Shown piece after piece: positions 6,246 through 12,755 of a stretch of DNA of 12,755 nucleotides (positions within the stretch are counted from its first letter, which is position 1; each line of letters starts with the position of its first letter). The stretch comes from an uncultured Persicitalea sp. Its GTDB lineage: Bacteria > Bacteroidota > Bacteroidia > Cytophagales > Spirosomataceae. The translations under genes and the position numbers were made by a program. Below the pieces are notes generated by a model. The model ran no database searches. It was not told the origin of the DNA and worked only from the letters and a program-made list of their open reading frames with translations. The DNA lies in the NCBI GenBank assembly GCA_950075905.1, contig CATMVR010000072.1, forward strand, positions 1-12,755. The letters are read 5' to 3'.

Positions 6246-7136
6246 ATGAATTTCCGATCATATCTGTATATCATTCTGAGTGCTTTATTACTTTCCTCCT
6301 GTTTTTCCAAGTACAGGACTACGGCGAGGGAGGTGAGGAGACACTACGCAAATATACCAAAACCCAAGCTCGAATGCATCCAAAATGACACGTTGTGTAT
6401 TCAGGTGGCTAGTACAGGGGCAGATACGCTTCCTATGCTGCTTTTGATCCATGGTGCTCCCGGTGGCTGGTACGGCTACATGAATATGCTGGATGATACC
6501 AGCCTGCAAAAGAGATTTCACATCGTATCCGTTGACCGTCTGGGTTATGGGAATTCCTGGCTTAAACGTCGAAAACCCGTCGAATCTATTGAAACCCAAG
6601 CCAGAAGCCTGATGCAGGTAATGAACATCAATCATTCCAATCAGCCGGTGATTATCCTGGGTCGGTCTTATGGGGCGCCCATTGCGGCCGCTATGGCTTC
6701 CATGATGCCCGACAAGGTCAAGCAGCTCATTATGGTATCTCCGGTGATTCACCCGGAAAAAGAAAAGTTTTACTGGTTTTCGAAGTATGGGCGCAATAAG
6801 CTGATCCAGCTTTTTCTGCCACGGGAGTTCAACACAGCTACCAAGGAAAAGTATGCGCACGCGGAAGAGCTACGGAAAATGCTCCCCATCTGGCAGAAGC
6901 TGACCATGCCTGTTGTAGTAATACAGGGCGGAAACGATTGGATTGGTGACCCCATTAACATTGAATTTGCCAAGGAAAATATTCCCAGTCCCAGAGCGCA
7001 GTTTATCACTATTCCCAAGGCCGGCCACATGCTTACTTTTTCGCACGTGGACATGATCAGGCAGCTCGTTATTAATACGAGCAAATACAAAGACAAGACT
7101 ATCAATCTTGATATTGACGTAGCAACTACTAAATAA
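6246..7136 (+). CDS. lipoprotein alpha/beta hydrolase
   Basis: This 296-residue protein begins with a lipoprotein signal peptide: hydrophobic residues 6-16, lipobox LSSC (16-19) and C19 as the lipidation site. The residues after C19 (FSKY) lack the acidic surface-export signal of Bacteroidota lipoproteins, so a periplasmic location is more likely. An alpha/beta hydrolase fold follows: oxyanion-hole HGAPGGW (69-75), VDRLGYGNS (96-104), nucleophile elbow GRSYGAP with S141 (139-145), acid D231 in GGNDWIGDP (228-236; D235 is an alternative) and H261 in AGHML (259-263). The triad is complete, so it should be active. The substrate is unknown; esters, lactones or peptides are all possible. It stands alone on the plus strand between a divergent cysE and a convergent maeB and ends at a strong terminator. 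The general fold and location are well supported, the physiological role is not. Confidence 0.85.
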   Translation: MNFRSYLYIILSALLLSSCFSKYRTTAREVRRHYANIPKPKLECIQNDTLCIQVASTGADTLPMLLLIHGAPGGWYGYMNMLDDTSLQKRFHIVSVDRLGYGNSWLKRRKPVESIETQARSLMQVMNINHSNQPVIILGRSYGAPIAAAMASMMPDKVKQLIMVSPVIHPEKEKFYWFSKYGRNKLIQLFLPREFNTATKEKYAHAEELRKMLPIWQKLTMPVVVIQGGNDWIGDPINIEFAKENIPSPRAQFITIPKAGHMLTFSHVDMIRQLVINTSKYKDKTINLDIDVATTK

Positions 7137-7143
7137 ATAGAAT

Positions 7144-7196
7144 ATACAAAACAAAGGGGAACGCCTGATAGTCAGGCGTTCCCCTTTGTTTTGTAT
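7144..7196. terminator. bidirectional terminator with a 25-bp perfect stem
   Basis: Arms 7144-7168 and 7172-7196 are exact reverse complements with a 3-nt loop. The core is AGGGGAACGCCTGA with flanking A- and T-rich ends, so it reads as a G/C hairpin followed by a T-rich tract on either strand. It starts 7 nt after the hydrolase stop and ends 9 nt before the maeB stop, exactly where convergent genes need a shared terminator. The unbroken stem is unusually long for an intrinsic terminator. Confidence 0.92.
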
Positions 7197-7205
7197 GCAC
7201 CGTTG

Positions 7206-9476
7206 TTATTTTTTCATCTGCGCTTCTACTACCGCAATCGCCACCATGTTGACTATTTCCCGAACCGAGCTTCCCAATTGGAGCACGTGTACAGGCTTTT
7301 TCAGGCCAAGCAGAATAGGTCCGATCGTTTCAAGTTGAGCGGCTTCTTTTAAAAGGTTGTAAGCAATGTTACTCGCCGACAAATTCGGAAAAATCAGGGT
7401 ATTGGCGCCACCCTCAATCAGGTCACTGAATGGGTGATTTTTCTGCAAGAGCTCGGTGTCGAACGCCAGGTGAGCCTGTACTTCGCCGTCTACCACCATG
7501 GTTGGGTGTTTCTTTTTCAAAATGGCCACTGCATCGCTCATTTTTTCTGCGTCTTTTCCTTTGGCGCTGCCAAAATTGGAGTACGTCACCATGGCAATCC
7601 GGGGCTTGATATTGAAGCGTTCAATAGCCTGCGCGGTTAGCTCGGTAATCTCCACCAGTTCCTCCGTGGTAGGATCGAGGTTGACGGTTGTATCGGAGAA
7701 GAAAAGTGGTCCCCGGGGGGTGAGCAGGATGTACATACCCGCTACCCGATTTACACCCTCTTCTTTGCCAATCACATGCAGGGCCGGACGTATCGTGTCG
7801 GGATAGTTGCGCGTCAGACCGGAAATAAAGGCATCAGCTTCGCCGTTTTCAACCATCATGGCTCCGTAGTAATTCCGGTAGTAAATGGTGCGGCGGGCTT
7901 CGGTGGGGGTGAGTCCTTTCCGTTGCCGTTTTTTGTAAAGAATCTGGGAGAAATTTTCGATCGTTTCTTCGTTCTCAGGGGCCCGGGGATCAACGATGGG
8001 TACTTCCTTCAAATCCAGATTATTGATCTCAATCAAATGCTTGATCGCTTTCAGGTCACCTAACAAAATAGGGAAGGCAATGCCTTCGTCACGGACCTGC
8101 TGAGCAGCCTTTAGTACCTGAATGTTTTCGGCGTCGGCAAATACCACCCGCTTTGGTTCCGTTTTGGCCTTGTTGAGCAATACGCGCGAGAGCCTTTCGT
8201 ACCGGCCCAGCCGACTGGCCAGTTGATGCTCGTAGGCATCCCAGTCGGTAATCGGAAAACGAGCCACGCCTGTATCCATGGCCGCTTTGGCCACGGCAGG
8301 AGCCACCGTCGTCAGTAGGCGTGGATCTACCGGCTTGGGTATTATGTAGGTCTTGCTGAATGCAAGGTTGGCTTCATTGTAGGCAAGGTTTACGATATCG
8401 GGCACGGGCTTCTTGGCAAGGTCAGCCAAGGCTTTGACCGCGGCCAATTTCATGGCTTCGTTTATTTCTGTGGCCCTTACGTCAAGGGCTCCCCGGAAAA
8501 TATACGGAAAACCCAACACATTATTCACCTGATTGGGGTAGTCGGAACGTCCCGTTGCCATGATGATGTCCTGCCGGGCTTCGATGGCGTCTGGATAAGA
8601 AATCTCGGGATCGGGATTGGCCATAGCAAAAACAATAGGGTCATTTGCCATGGAACGGACCATGTCCTGGGATACCACATTGGCCACTGACAATCCTAAA
8701 AAGACATCAGCTCCTTCCAGGGCTGCATCTAACGAATCGTAAGTTTTTTCGGTGGCAAATTGGCTTTTCATTTCGTCCAGATCCTGGCGGGAAGTATTGA
8801 TGTGCCCTTTCCGGTCAAACATAGCGATGTTCTCAGGAGTAACACCCAGGGAAAGGTAAAGCTTTGTACAGGAAATAGCAGATGCCCCCGCTCCGGATAC
8901 GACAACTCGTACGTCTTCAATTTTTTTCTTGACCAATTCAAGAGCGTTCAGCAGGGCAGCGCCACTGATTATGGCGGTACCGTGTTGATCGTCGTGCATG
9001 ACGGGGATATTCAGCTCTTTTTTTAGACGAGTCTCGATTTCAAAACACTCGGGAGATTTGATGTCTTCCAGATTGACCCCCCCAAAAGTAGGTTCAAGGA
9101 TTTTTACCGTGCGTACAAACTCGTCAACATCCTTGGTATTGAGTTCAATATCGAATACATCTATGTCGGCATAGATCTTGAAAAGTAGTCCTTTTCCCTC
9201 CATCACGGGCTTTGATGCCTCGGGGCCAATATCCCCCAGTCCAAGTACCGCCGTACCGTTGCTGATCACGGCTACCAGGTTGCCCTTGGCCGTATAAGCA
9301 TATACGTTTTCAACGTTTTCGGCTATCTCGAGACAAGGGTCCGCAACTCCGGGAGAATAAGCAAGGGAAAGGTCCCGTTGGGTATTTGTTTCTTTGGTAG
9401 GCACAACCTGAATCTTCCCAGGGCGACCTTTGGAGTGATAATGTAGAGCGTCTTCTTTTCTGATTTTTTGGTTCAT
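7206..9476 (-). CDS. maeB: NADP-dependent malic enzyme with C-terminal phosphotransacetylase-like domain
   Basis: This 756-residue hybrid protein oxidatively decarboxylates malate to pyruvate with NADP+, supplying NADPH and linking the TCA cycle to pyruvate and acetyl-CoA pools. Numbered from the ATG, the malic enzyme part (1-about 425) has the catalytic tyrosine Y40 in DLSLAYSPGVA, lysine K95 in EGKG, metal ligands in the HDDQHGTA segment (161-168), the dinucleotide-binding GAGASA (195-200) and the GRSDYPNQ motif (309-316). The phosphotransacetylase-like part (about 430-756) has TYSNFGSAKG and ends in VNMVAIAVVEAQ. In E. coli MaeB this domain is regulatory and binds acetyl-CoA; the same is inferred here. 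The length is close to E. coli MaeB (759). A GTG at 9500 would add eight residues, but the ATG at 9476 gives Y40/K95 nearly matching E. coli Y39/K94 and leaves the GTG inside the putative promoter. It is transcribed alone, between two terminators. Confidence 0.95.
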   Translation of the reverse strand: MNQKIRKEDALHYHSKGRPGKIQVVPTKETNTQRDLSLAYSPGVADPCLEIAENVENVYAYTAKGNLVAVISNGTAVLGLGDIGPEASKPVMEGKGLLFKIYADIDVFDIELNTKDVDEFVRTVKILEPTFGGVNLEDIKSPECFEIETRLKKELNIPVMHDDQHGTAIISGAALLNALELVKKKIEDVRVVVSGAGASAISCTKLYLSLGVTPENIAMFDRKGHINTSRQDLDEMKSQFATEKTYDSLDAALEGADVFLGLSVANVVSQDMVRSMANDPIVFAMANPDPEISYPDAIEARQDIIMATGRSDYPNQVNNVLGFPYIFRGALDVRATEINEAMKLAAVKALADLAKKPVPDIVNLAYNEANLAFSKTYIIPKPVDPRLLTTVAPAVAKAAMDTGVARFPITDWDAYEHQLASRLGRYERLSRVLLNKAKTEPKRVVFADAENIQVLKAAQQVRDEGIAFPILLGDLKAIKHLIEINNLDLKEVPIVDPRAPENEETIENFSQILYKKRQRKGLTPTEARRTIYYRNYYGAMMVENGEADAFISGLTRNYPDTIRPALHVIGKEEGVNRVAGMYILLTPRGPLFFSDTTVNLDPTTEELVEITELTAQAIERFNIKPRIAMVTYSNFGSAKGKDAEKMSDAVAILKKKHPTMVVDGEVQAHLAFDTELLQKNHPFSDLIEGGANTLIFPNLSASNIAYNLLKEAAQLETIGPILLGLKKPVHVLQLGSSVREIVNMVAIAVVEAQMKK

Positions 9477-9484
9477 TGGTTGTA

Positions 9485-9514
9485 CAAAGTGAGGTTTCAC
9501 TACTAATGTACAAA
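9485..9514 (-). promoter_or_regulatory. candidate maeB promoter
   Basis: On the minus strand TTTG (9511-9514), an 18-nt spacer and TCACTTTG (9485-9492, one mismatch to TAnnTTTG) precede the maeB ATG, with only 8 nt between the -7 box and the start codon. Transcripts would be nearly leaderless, which weakens the call. The box starts inside the upstream terminator hairpin. The octamer TGTACAAA occurs twice here (9481-9488 and 9508-9515). Confidence 0.3.
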
Positions 9515-9565
9515 CAAACTAAGCACGAAAAAAAGCAGGCTACTTCTTTTCGTGCTTAGTTTGTT
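9513..9565 (-). terminator. terminator of the WecA-type gene / polysaccharide operon
   Basis: Arms 9513-9531 and 9547-9565 form a 19-bp perfect stem around a 15-nt loop. On the minus strand the stem begins 18 nt after the WecA-type stop codon and is followed by TTTGTTTG. Its core is CTAAGCACGAAAA. It insulates maeB from read-through of the polysaccharide genes. Confidence 0.8.
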
Positions 9566-9583
9566 GCAGTATAGCAATATAAA

Positions 9584-10792
9584 TTATAGGTTTTTGAGTA
9601 TCCTTTTAGTAAAAGATTGGGGTTCTGCGCTGTATGCCGGTTTGTGAAGAATGCCTTTTCTTTTTTTTACAAAATTTGCACGTTTCTTCAAAAAATAGGC
9701 GGTAATCATGTAGAGGATAAACATCCCGATATATACCCATAGCGAGAAGGTATTGGAAATGTTGCCGTGAAAAGCAAAGAAAAGGCTCGTATTGACGATC
9801 GTAAGTGACCACAAGGTAATTGATGCCCCCAGGTGATTCATGCCATTGTCGAGCAGGATATGATGCATGTGGTTACGGTCGGCGGTGAAAGGGGAGTTCC
9901 CATTCAGAATACGTACCAGAAACACGCGCAGGGTATCAAAAATAGGAACAATAAGTACCACCATTACTACAATGGGGGCATTGAAGAATGCGTTGGGGTC
10001 ATTGCGGTAGCTCACATTGAGCCTGAGGAATTCTATGGTGAAAAAGGATAGGAGAAAACCCACAATAAGTGAGCCGGTATCACCCATAAATATCTTGCTT
10101 GTTTTGGAAAAGTTAAACCTCAAAAAGCCGAGTAACGAGCCCGACATGGCAAAGGCGAGACAGGCAAATGTGAAATGATCGTTAAGTAAAAACCATACCC
10201 CAAACCACAGGCCGGCAATGAGGCTGATGCCCCCCGAGAGCCCATCAATACCGTCGATAAGGTTGATAGCGTTGATAAGGGAAATGAATATGAACAACGT
10301 AAGGGGAATGCTCCAGACATCAGAAATAAAATAAAGGCCAAATATTCCGTATAGGTAGTCTACCTTGAAGCTCCCCATTACAATCAGGGAAAGGGTGGCA
10401 ATGATCTGTACAATCAGTTTTTTAGCGGAATCCAGGGCTAGTATGTCATCTTTCAGGCCCAGAAAAAAGAGAATGGTGAGGCCAACCATTGATAAGTTGG
10501 TAAGGTTGGAATCGACGGGTTCATCGGCATGGGGCCAGAGAAAAAAGGCAATTATGGTGGAGGCAAAAATTGCAATACCACCAAACGTAGGTGTGTCAGT
10601 ATCATGCGAACTTCGGAACCCGGGTTTTTCGGTGAGGCTGAGAAGTCCGGAAATATTAATAATAATCGGAATAGATACAATGGAAAGAAAACAGGCAATC
10701 AGAAAGGAAAGCAGACACTGATATATCTCTCTATCAGCAAGATTTGTAAAATATGAGCCAGTAAAAATTTCTGTAAATAGTATCTGTTCCAT
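9584..10792 (-). CDS. WecA/TagO/MraY-family polyprenyl-phosphate sugar-1-phosphate transferase
   Basis: This 402-residue integral membrane enzyme transfers a sugar-1-phosphate, probably GlcNAc-1-P or a related sugar, from its UDP donor to undecaprenyl phosphate on the inner face of the cytoplasmic membrane, starting a lipid-linked glycan. About eleven hydrophobic segments are visible (for example 27-50, 70-88, 98-113, 126-140, 162-178, 187-203, 206-224, 242-256, 272-290, 325-341, 350-368). Family motifs are all present: PTFGGIAIF (68-76), LKDDILALD with D115/D116 (113-121), NAINLIDGIDGLSGG (174-188), MGDTGS (236-241), and the ADRNHMHH histidine motif (304-311) typical of the WecA/TagO branch rather than MraY. 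The C-terminus is a basic cytoplasmic tail (369-402). It follows the glycosyltransferase genes on the same strand after a 179-nt gap, so it may have its own promoter. The location next to polysaccharide genes favours an initiating role in surface glycan synthesis; the exact sugar is not readable. Confidence 0.9.
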   Translation of the reverse strand: MEQILFTEIFTGSYFTNLADREIYQCLLSFLIACFLSIVSIPIIINISGLLSLTEKPGFRSSHDTDTPTFGGIAIFASTIIAFFLWPHADEPVDSNLTNLSMVGLTILFFLGLKDDILALDSAKKLIVQIIATLSLIVMGSFKVDYLYGIFGLYFISDVWSIPLTLFIFISLINAINLIDGIDGLSGGISLIAGLWFGVWFLLNDHFTFACLAFAMSGSLLGFLRFNFSKTSKIFMGDTGSLIVGFLLSFFTIEFLRLNVSYRNDPNAFFNAPIVVMVVLIVPIFDTLRVFLVRILNGNSPFTADRNHMHHILLDNGMNHLGASITLWSLTIVNTSLFFAFHGNISNTFSLWVYIGMFILYMITAYFLKKRANFVKKRKGILHKPAYSAEPQSFTKRILKNL

Positions 10793-10889
10793 GGCATTAA
10801 AGTGTGAATTTTACTACTAATAAATAGTAAAGAATATTACCCAAAGAAATTTAGTACTAGGACTTACATGTCAAATATTAAAAATTTTG

Positions 10890-10910
10890 CCCAATAATGC
10901 GCGCTTTGGG
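10890..10910 (-). terminator. weak hairpin in the gap between the GT2 and WecA-type genes
   Basis: CCCAA and TTGGG arms (5 bp, 11-nt loop containing GCGCGC) are followed on the minus strand by CAAAATTTTTAATATTTG. It lies about 62 nt after the GT2 stop. It could be a weak terminator or processing site between the two genes. The stem is short, and no good promoter was found in the 179-nt gap. Confidence 0.2.
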
Positions 10911-10971
10911 GTGTTATTTGTTCGTTAAATTTAGTATCTGGTAAATTTGCTTTTGCATTTGTGCACGCAAG

Positions 10972-11718
10972 TTAGATAATAAATTGCAAAATTTTCCGGA
11001 CGGGTTTACACAGAAATGTAAATGGATATGGCGTGAGCTGGTTTACCTCCCACGCTTTTTTGTCATTTCTATTTGCCAGTATACGGTTTTTGATGGTGAC
11101 ATTACTTACACCACCAACCCGCATCCTGACCATAACCTTCTGAATGTATGCCAGTTTTGCGTGGTGCTTCTGTACCATACGGAGCATGAGCTCGTAGTCG
11201 GCAGAAGAGCCCAGGTCCAGTCTGAATGTCCCAAAATTATCATACCATTCCCGGCGAATAAAAAAGGTAGGGTGGGGAGGCATCCATCCCCACAGAAAGC
11301 TTATAGGGGAGAAATGGCCGGCTTTCCAGTTTCTGATTACATGGCTGAGGTTATCAGCTGCTACATACAACAGGTCTCCGTATACCGCATCGGCTTCCGT
11401 CTCTTTGAATCTCTCAACCAGGTCAGGAATGATCCTTGGAGTGTCGAAAATATCGTCAGCATTTAAAATTCCTACAATATCGCCCGTAGCAAGGCGGATA
11501 CCCTTATTCATGGCATCGTAAATGCCCAGGTCAGGCTCAGAAATGAAGGTGTTGATGCGCTGACCGTAGGATTGTATAATGTCTTTGGTGGTATCCGTAG
11601 AATTACCGTCAATGATGATGTATTCAACTGCTTCGTATTCCTGCGCCAGAACCGATTCTATGGTTTCGCGAATGGTCTTTTCCCCGTTGTAGACGACGGT
11701 TATGATGCTAACTTTCAC
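10972..11718 (-). CDS. WcaE-like family 2 glycosyltransferase
   Basis: This 248-residue GT-A fold enzyme transfers a sugar from a nucleotide donor onto a growing surface polysaccharide unit at the cytoplasmic face of the membrane. Motifs in order: the N-terminal MKVSIITVVYNGEKTI strand-loop (1-16), IIIDGNSTDTT (34-44) for nucleotide binding, the EPDLGIYDAMNKGI segment (61-74), metal-binding NADD (86-89), PHPTFF (148-153) and SSADYELMLR (171-180), which contains the likely catalytic acid. These combinations are typical of WcaE-type transferases from colanic-acid and similar loci. The start codon is GTG: an in-frame stop lies two codons upstream and no closer ATG exists. It overlaps the end of the acetyltransferase gene by 11 nt, implying translational coupling. 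There is no membrane segment. Donor and acceptor sugars cannot be determined. Confidence 0.9.
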   Translation of the reverse strand: MKVSIITVVYNGEKTIRETIESVLAQEYEAVEYIIIDGNSTDTTKDIIQSYGQRINTFISEPDLGIYDAMNKGIRLATGDIVGILNADDIFDTPRIIPDLVERFKETEADAVYGDLLYVAADNLSHVIRNWKAGHFSPISFLWGWMPPHPTFFIRREWYDNFGTFRLDLGSSADYELMLRMVQKHHAKLAYIQKVMVRMRVGGVSNVTIKNRILANRNDKKAWEVNQLTPYPFTFLCKPVRKILQFII

Positions 11719-12280
11719 TTTCTATTTTTCTGGTTTTTATACATTGCGCCGGGTTTCCGGAATAGATCCCATAGGCGTTCAGATTTTTGGTAGCCACCGA
11801 GTTGACCGTCAGTACCGAGTGGGAGCCACAAACTACCCCCGGGCATACAATTGCTTTTGCCCCAATCCAGACCCCATCTTCCAGTACAATCGGGGATACC
11901 ACCAGGTCAAAACCAGGGCGTTTGTAGTTGTGGTTTCCGGTAAGAAGCATGGCCCCCTGCGACAAACAGGCATTGGCACCGATTTCTACCCGGGTGAGGT
12001 TGTCGATCCATACTTCCTCGCCAATCCAGGCGTTTTTATGGACTGTCAGAAACCAGGGGTATTTTATATTGACCTTCGGTTTGATGATGACATTCTCAGC
12101 AATTTGGGCGCCAAAAAGCCGTAACACAGCGATTTTAAAGCCAACTGGTAGCGGTAGATACGTATTGACAACCATTCGGCCCAGCACAAACCAGGCGTAC
12201 CGCTTGAAGGTACTCCCGGGCTGATACCAGCTGTTGTCATACTTTGACAGATCGGTTCGGAGAACTGAGGTCTTTTCCAT
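11708..12280 (-). CDS. WcaF-type hexapeptide-repeat acyltransferase
   Basis: This 190-residue left-handed beta-helix acetyltransferase probably O-acetylates a sugar of the exopolysaccharide or its lipid-linked precursor using acetyl-CoA. The N-terminal segment TDLSKYDNSWYQPGSTFKR is typical of the WcaF group. Hexapeptide repeats run from about residue 57 (GAQIAENVIIKPKVNI) to about 165. The likely catalytic histidine is H117 in TGNHNYKRPGF (114-124), followed by VWIGAKAIVCPGVVCG and the C-terminal YSGNPAQ motif common to the family. An upstream ATG at 12355 in the same frame would give 215 residues and a 119-nt overlap with the preceding gene; the ATG at 12280 is preferred because family members start close to the TDLSK segment. 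Even so it overlaps the preceding glycosyltransferase gene by 44 nt. It sits between two glycosyltransferase genes on the same strand, as expected for a decoration enzyme of a polysaccharide operon. Confidence 0.88.
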   Translation of the reverse strand: MEKTSVLRTDLSKYDNSWYQPGSTFKRYAWFVLGRMVVNTYLPLPVGFKIAVLRLFGAQIAENVIIKPKVNIKYPWFLTVHKNAWIGEEVWIDNLTRVEIGANACLSQGAMLLTGNHNYKRPGFDLVVSPIVLEDGVWIGAKAIVCPGVVCGSHSVLTVNSVATKNLNAYGIYSGNPAQCIKTRKIESES

Positions 12281-12755
12281 ATTCAACCAGGAAATGCTCG
12301 ATAATTTGTGATTTTTCTCTGCCCGCTTTTTGGTATACCTCAAATACTTTGGCATCTACCAGAAAGCGGTACCAGAAGCCCTGCAGAAAATGCCAGATCA
12401 GCCCTTTTTTTCCATCCAGAAAACCAAGCTTGACGAAGTAGCGATAGAGGAAATATAAAAATGGCCGGGTAAAAAGGGGAAGATTGGCGTACCTGACTTT
12501 GAGAAAACGCTTTCTTTGTTCCTGCGTACCCCAGAAATTAGGTGTGACAGTGGGTCGCTCTTCAAAATTATACCGGATGTTCAGGAGGTCTATGACTTCC
12601 CGGATAGCGTAGTTATTGTGTTTCTGGGTCCACCAGGTCAGGTTATTCAGGTTATGGTCTACCAGATCGTTTTCCAGCCGGGCGGTGGTGCCTGAGGTGA
12701 CTTTGATATGCTCATCCATCCACAGTTCTTCGCACACGCCCAATCCCCGCTGCCA
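12237..12755 (-). CDS. glycosyltransferase of the LPS-type GT2 group, C-terminal part only
   Basis: The frame is open from the window edge (first codons W-Q-R-G-L-G) to a TGA at 12237, giving 172 visible residues; the start and the catalytic GT-A core lie outside the window. The visible part has the features of the C-terminus of lipopolysaccharide-core-like GT2 enzymes (WaaE/LgtF-type): EELWMDEHIKV (residues 10-20), a D-x-N-x-x-L-T-W-W-T-Q-K-H-N segment (about 33-48), the Y-A-x-R-E motif that follows it, and an aromatic, basic C-terminal region (about 90-150) with GKKGLIWHFLQGFWYRF, which probably sits at the membrane surface. A TTG at 12743 could be mistaken for a start but is an internal leucine codon. 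Its 3' end overlaps the acetyltransferase start by 44 nt, so the genes are probably co-transcribed. Substrate unknown. Confidence 0.75.
   Translation of the reverse strand, partial: WQRGLGVCEELWMDEHIKVTSGTTARLENDLVDHNLNNLTWWTQKHNNYAIREVIDLLNIRYNFEERPTVTPNFWGTQEQRKRFLKVRYANLPLFTRPFLYFLYRYFVKLGFLDGKKGLIWHFLQGFWYRFLVDAKVFEVYQKAGREKSQIIEHFLVEYGKDLSSPNRSVKV

Noticed and set aside
6288..6860. 190-codon open frame opposite the lipoprotein hydrolase gene
   Set aside because: The plus-strand gene has a lipobox and a full catalytic triad. The antisense translation has no recognisable features.
9477..9500. GTG start for maeB adding eight residues
   Set aside because: The ATG at 9476 matches the family's usual N-terminus and the E. 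coli numbering of catalytic Tyr and Lys. The GTG falls between the putative -33 and -7 boxes.
10984..11466. 160-codon open frame on the strand opposite the GT2 gene
   Set aside because: It lies wholly within a gene with clear family motifs on the other strand, and its translation shows no domain. It is an antisense shadow of codon bias.

Overview
The window looks like chromosomal DNA from a member of the Bacteroidota, most likely the Cytophagales (Spirosoma/Dyadobacter-type). The signs are a textbook Bacteroidota promoter (TTTG, 20 nt, TATATTTG) before the TetR gene, almost no purine-rich ribosome binding sites, the MCYT start of the SRAP protein, and the overall flavour of the MaeB and WcaF-type proteins. 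This placement is inferred from gene content, not from a marker gene. There are no rRNA, tRNA, CRISPR or insertion-sequence genes.

Left part (1-3981): a polyphosphate kinase 1 homologue is followed after 10 nt by an SRAP (YedK/HMCES-type) abasic-site protein on the same strand, probably one transcript. A Mak-like ROK sugar kinase converges on them, with stop codons overlapping by 4 nt. The PPK1 homologue keeps the phospho-acceptor histidine but has replaced five other catalytic or ligand positions known from E. coli PPK, including the second catalytic histidine. This is the most interesting protein-level observation in the window.

Middle part (3982-7205): a gene-poor stretch of about 620 nt holds several inverted repeats, among them a perfect 28-bp A/T-only palindrome and a 9-bp inverted repeat that brackets the -33 box of the TetR-family gene. 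The TetR gene converges on a serine O-acetyltransferase gene (cysE/epsC type). That gene diverges from a lipoprotein alpha/beta hydrolase across a 204-nt region that carries a 24-bp near-perfect palindrome. A very strong hairpin with a 25-bp perfect stem separates the hydrolase from the next gene.

Right part (7206-12755, all on the minus strand): a full-length MaeB-type malic enzyme fused to a phosphotransacetylase-like domain stands as its own unit, insulated by a terminator from the genes upstream of it. Those genes read, in transcription order, as a glycosyltransferase cut by the window edge, a WcaF-type acetyltransferase, a WcaE-like GT2 glycosyltransferase and a WecA/TagO-type polyprenyl-phosphate sugar-1-phosphate transferase. 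The first three overlap each other and form the end of a surface-polysaccharide operon. The WecA-type enzyme would load the first sugar on undecaprenyl phosphate, the GT2 enzymes would extend it and the acetyltransferase would decorate it.

The window is mostly ordinary core metabolism and envelope biosynthesis. No complete novel system is evident. The points worth following are the altered PPK1 homologue, its pairing with SRAP, and the dyad-rich regulatory region in front of the TetR gene.
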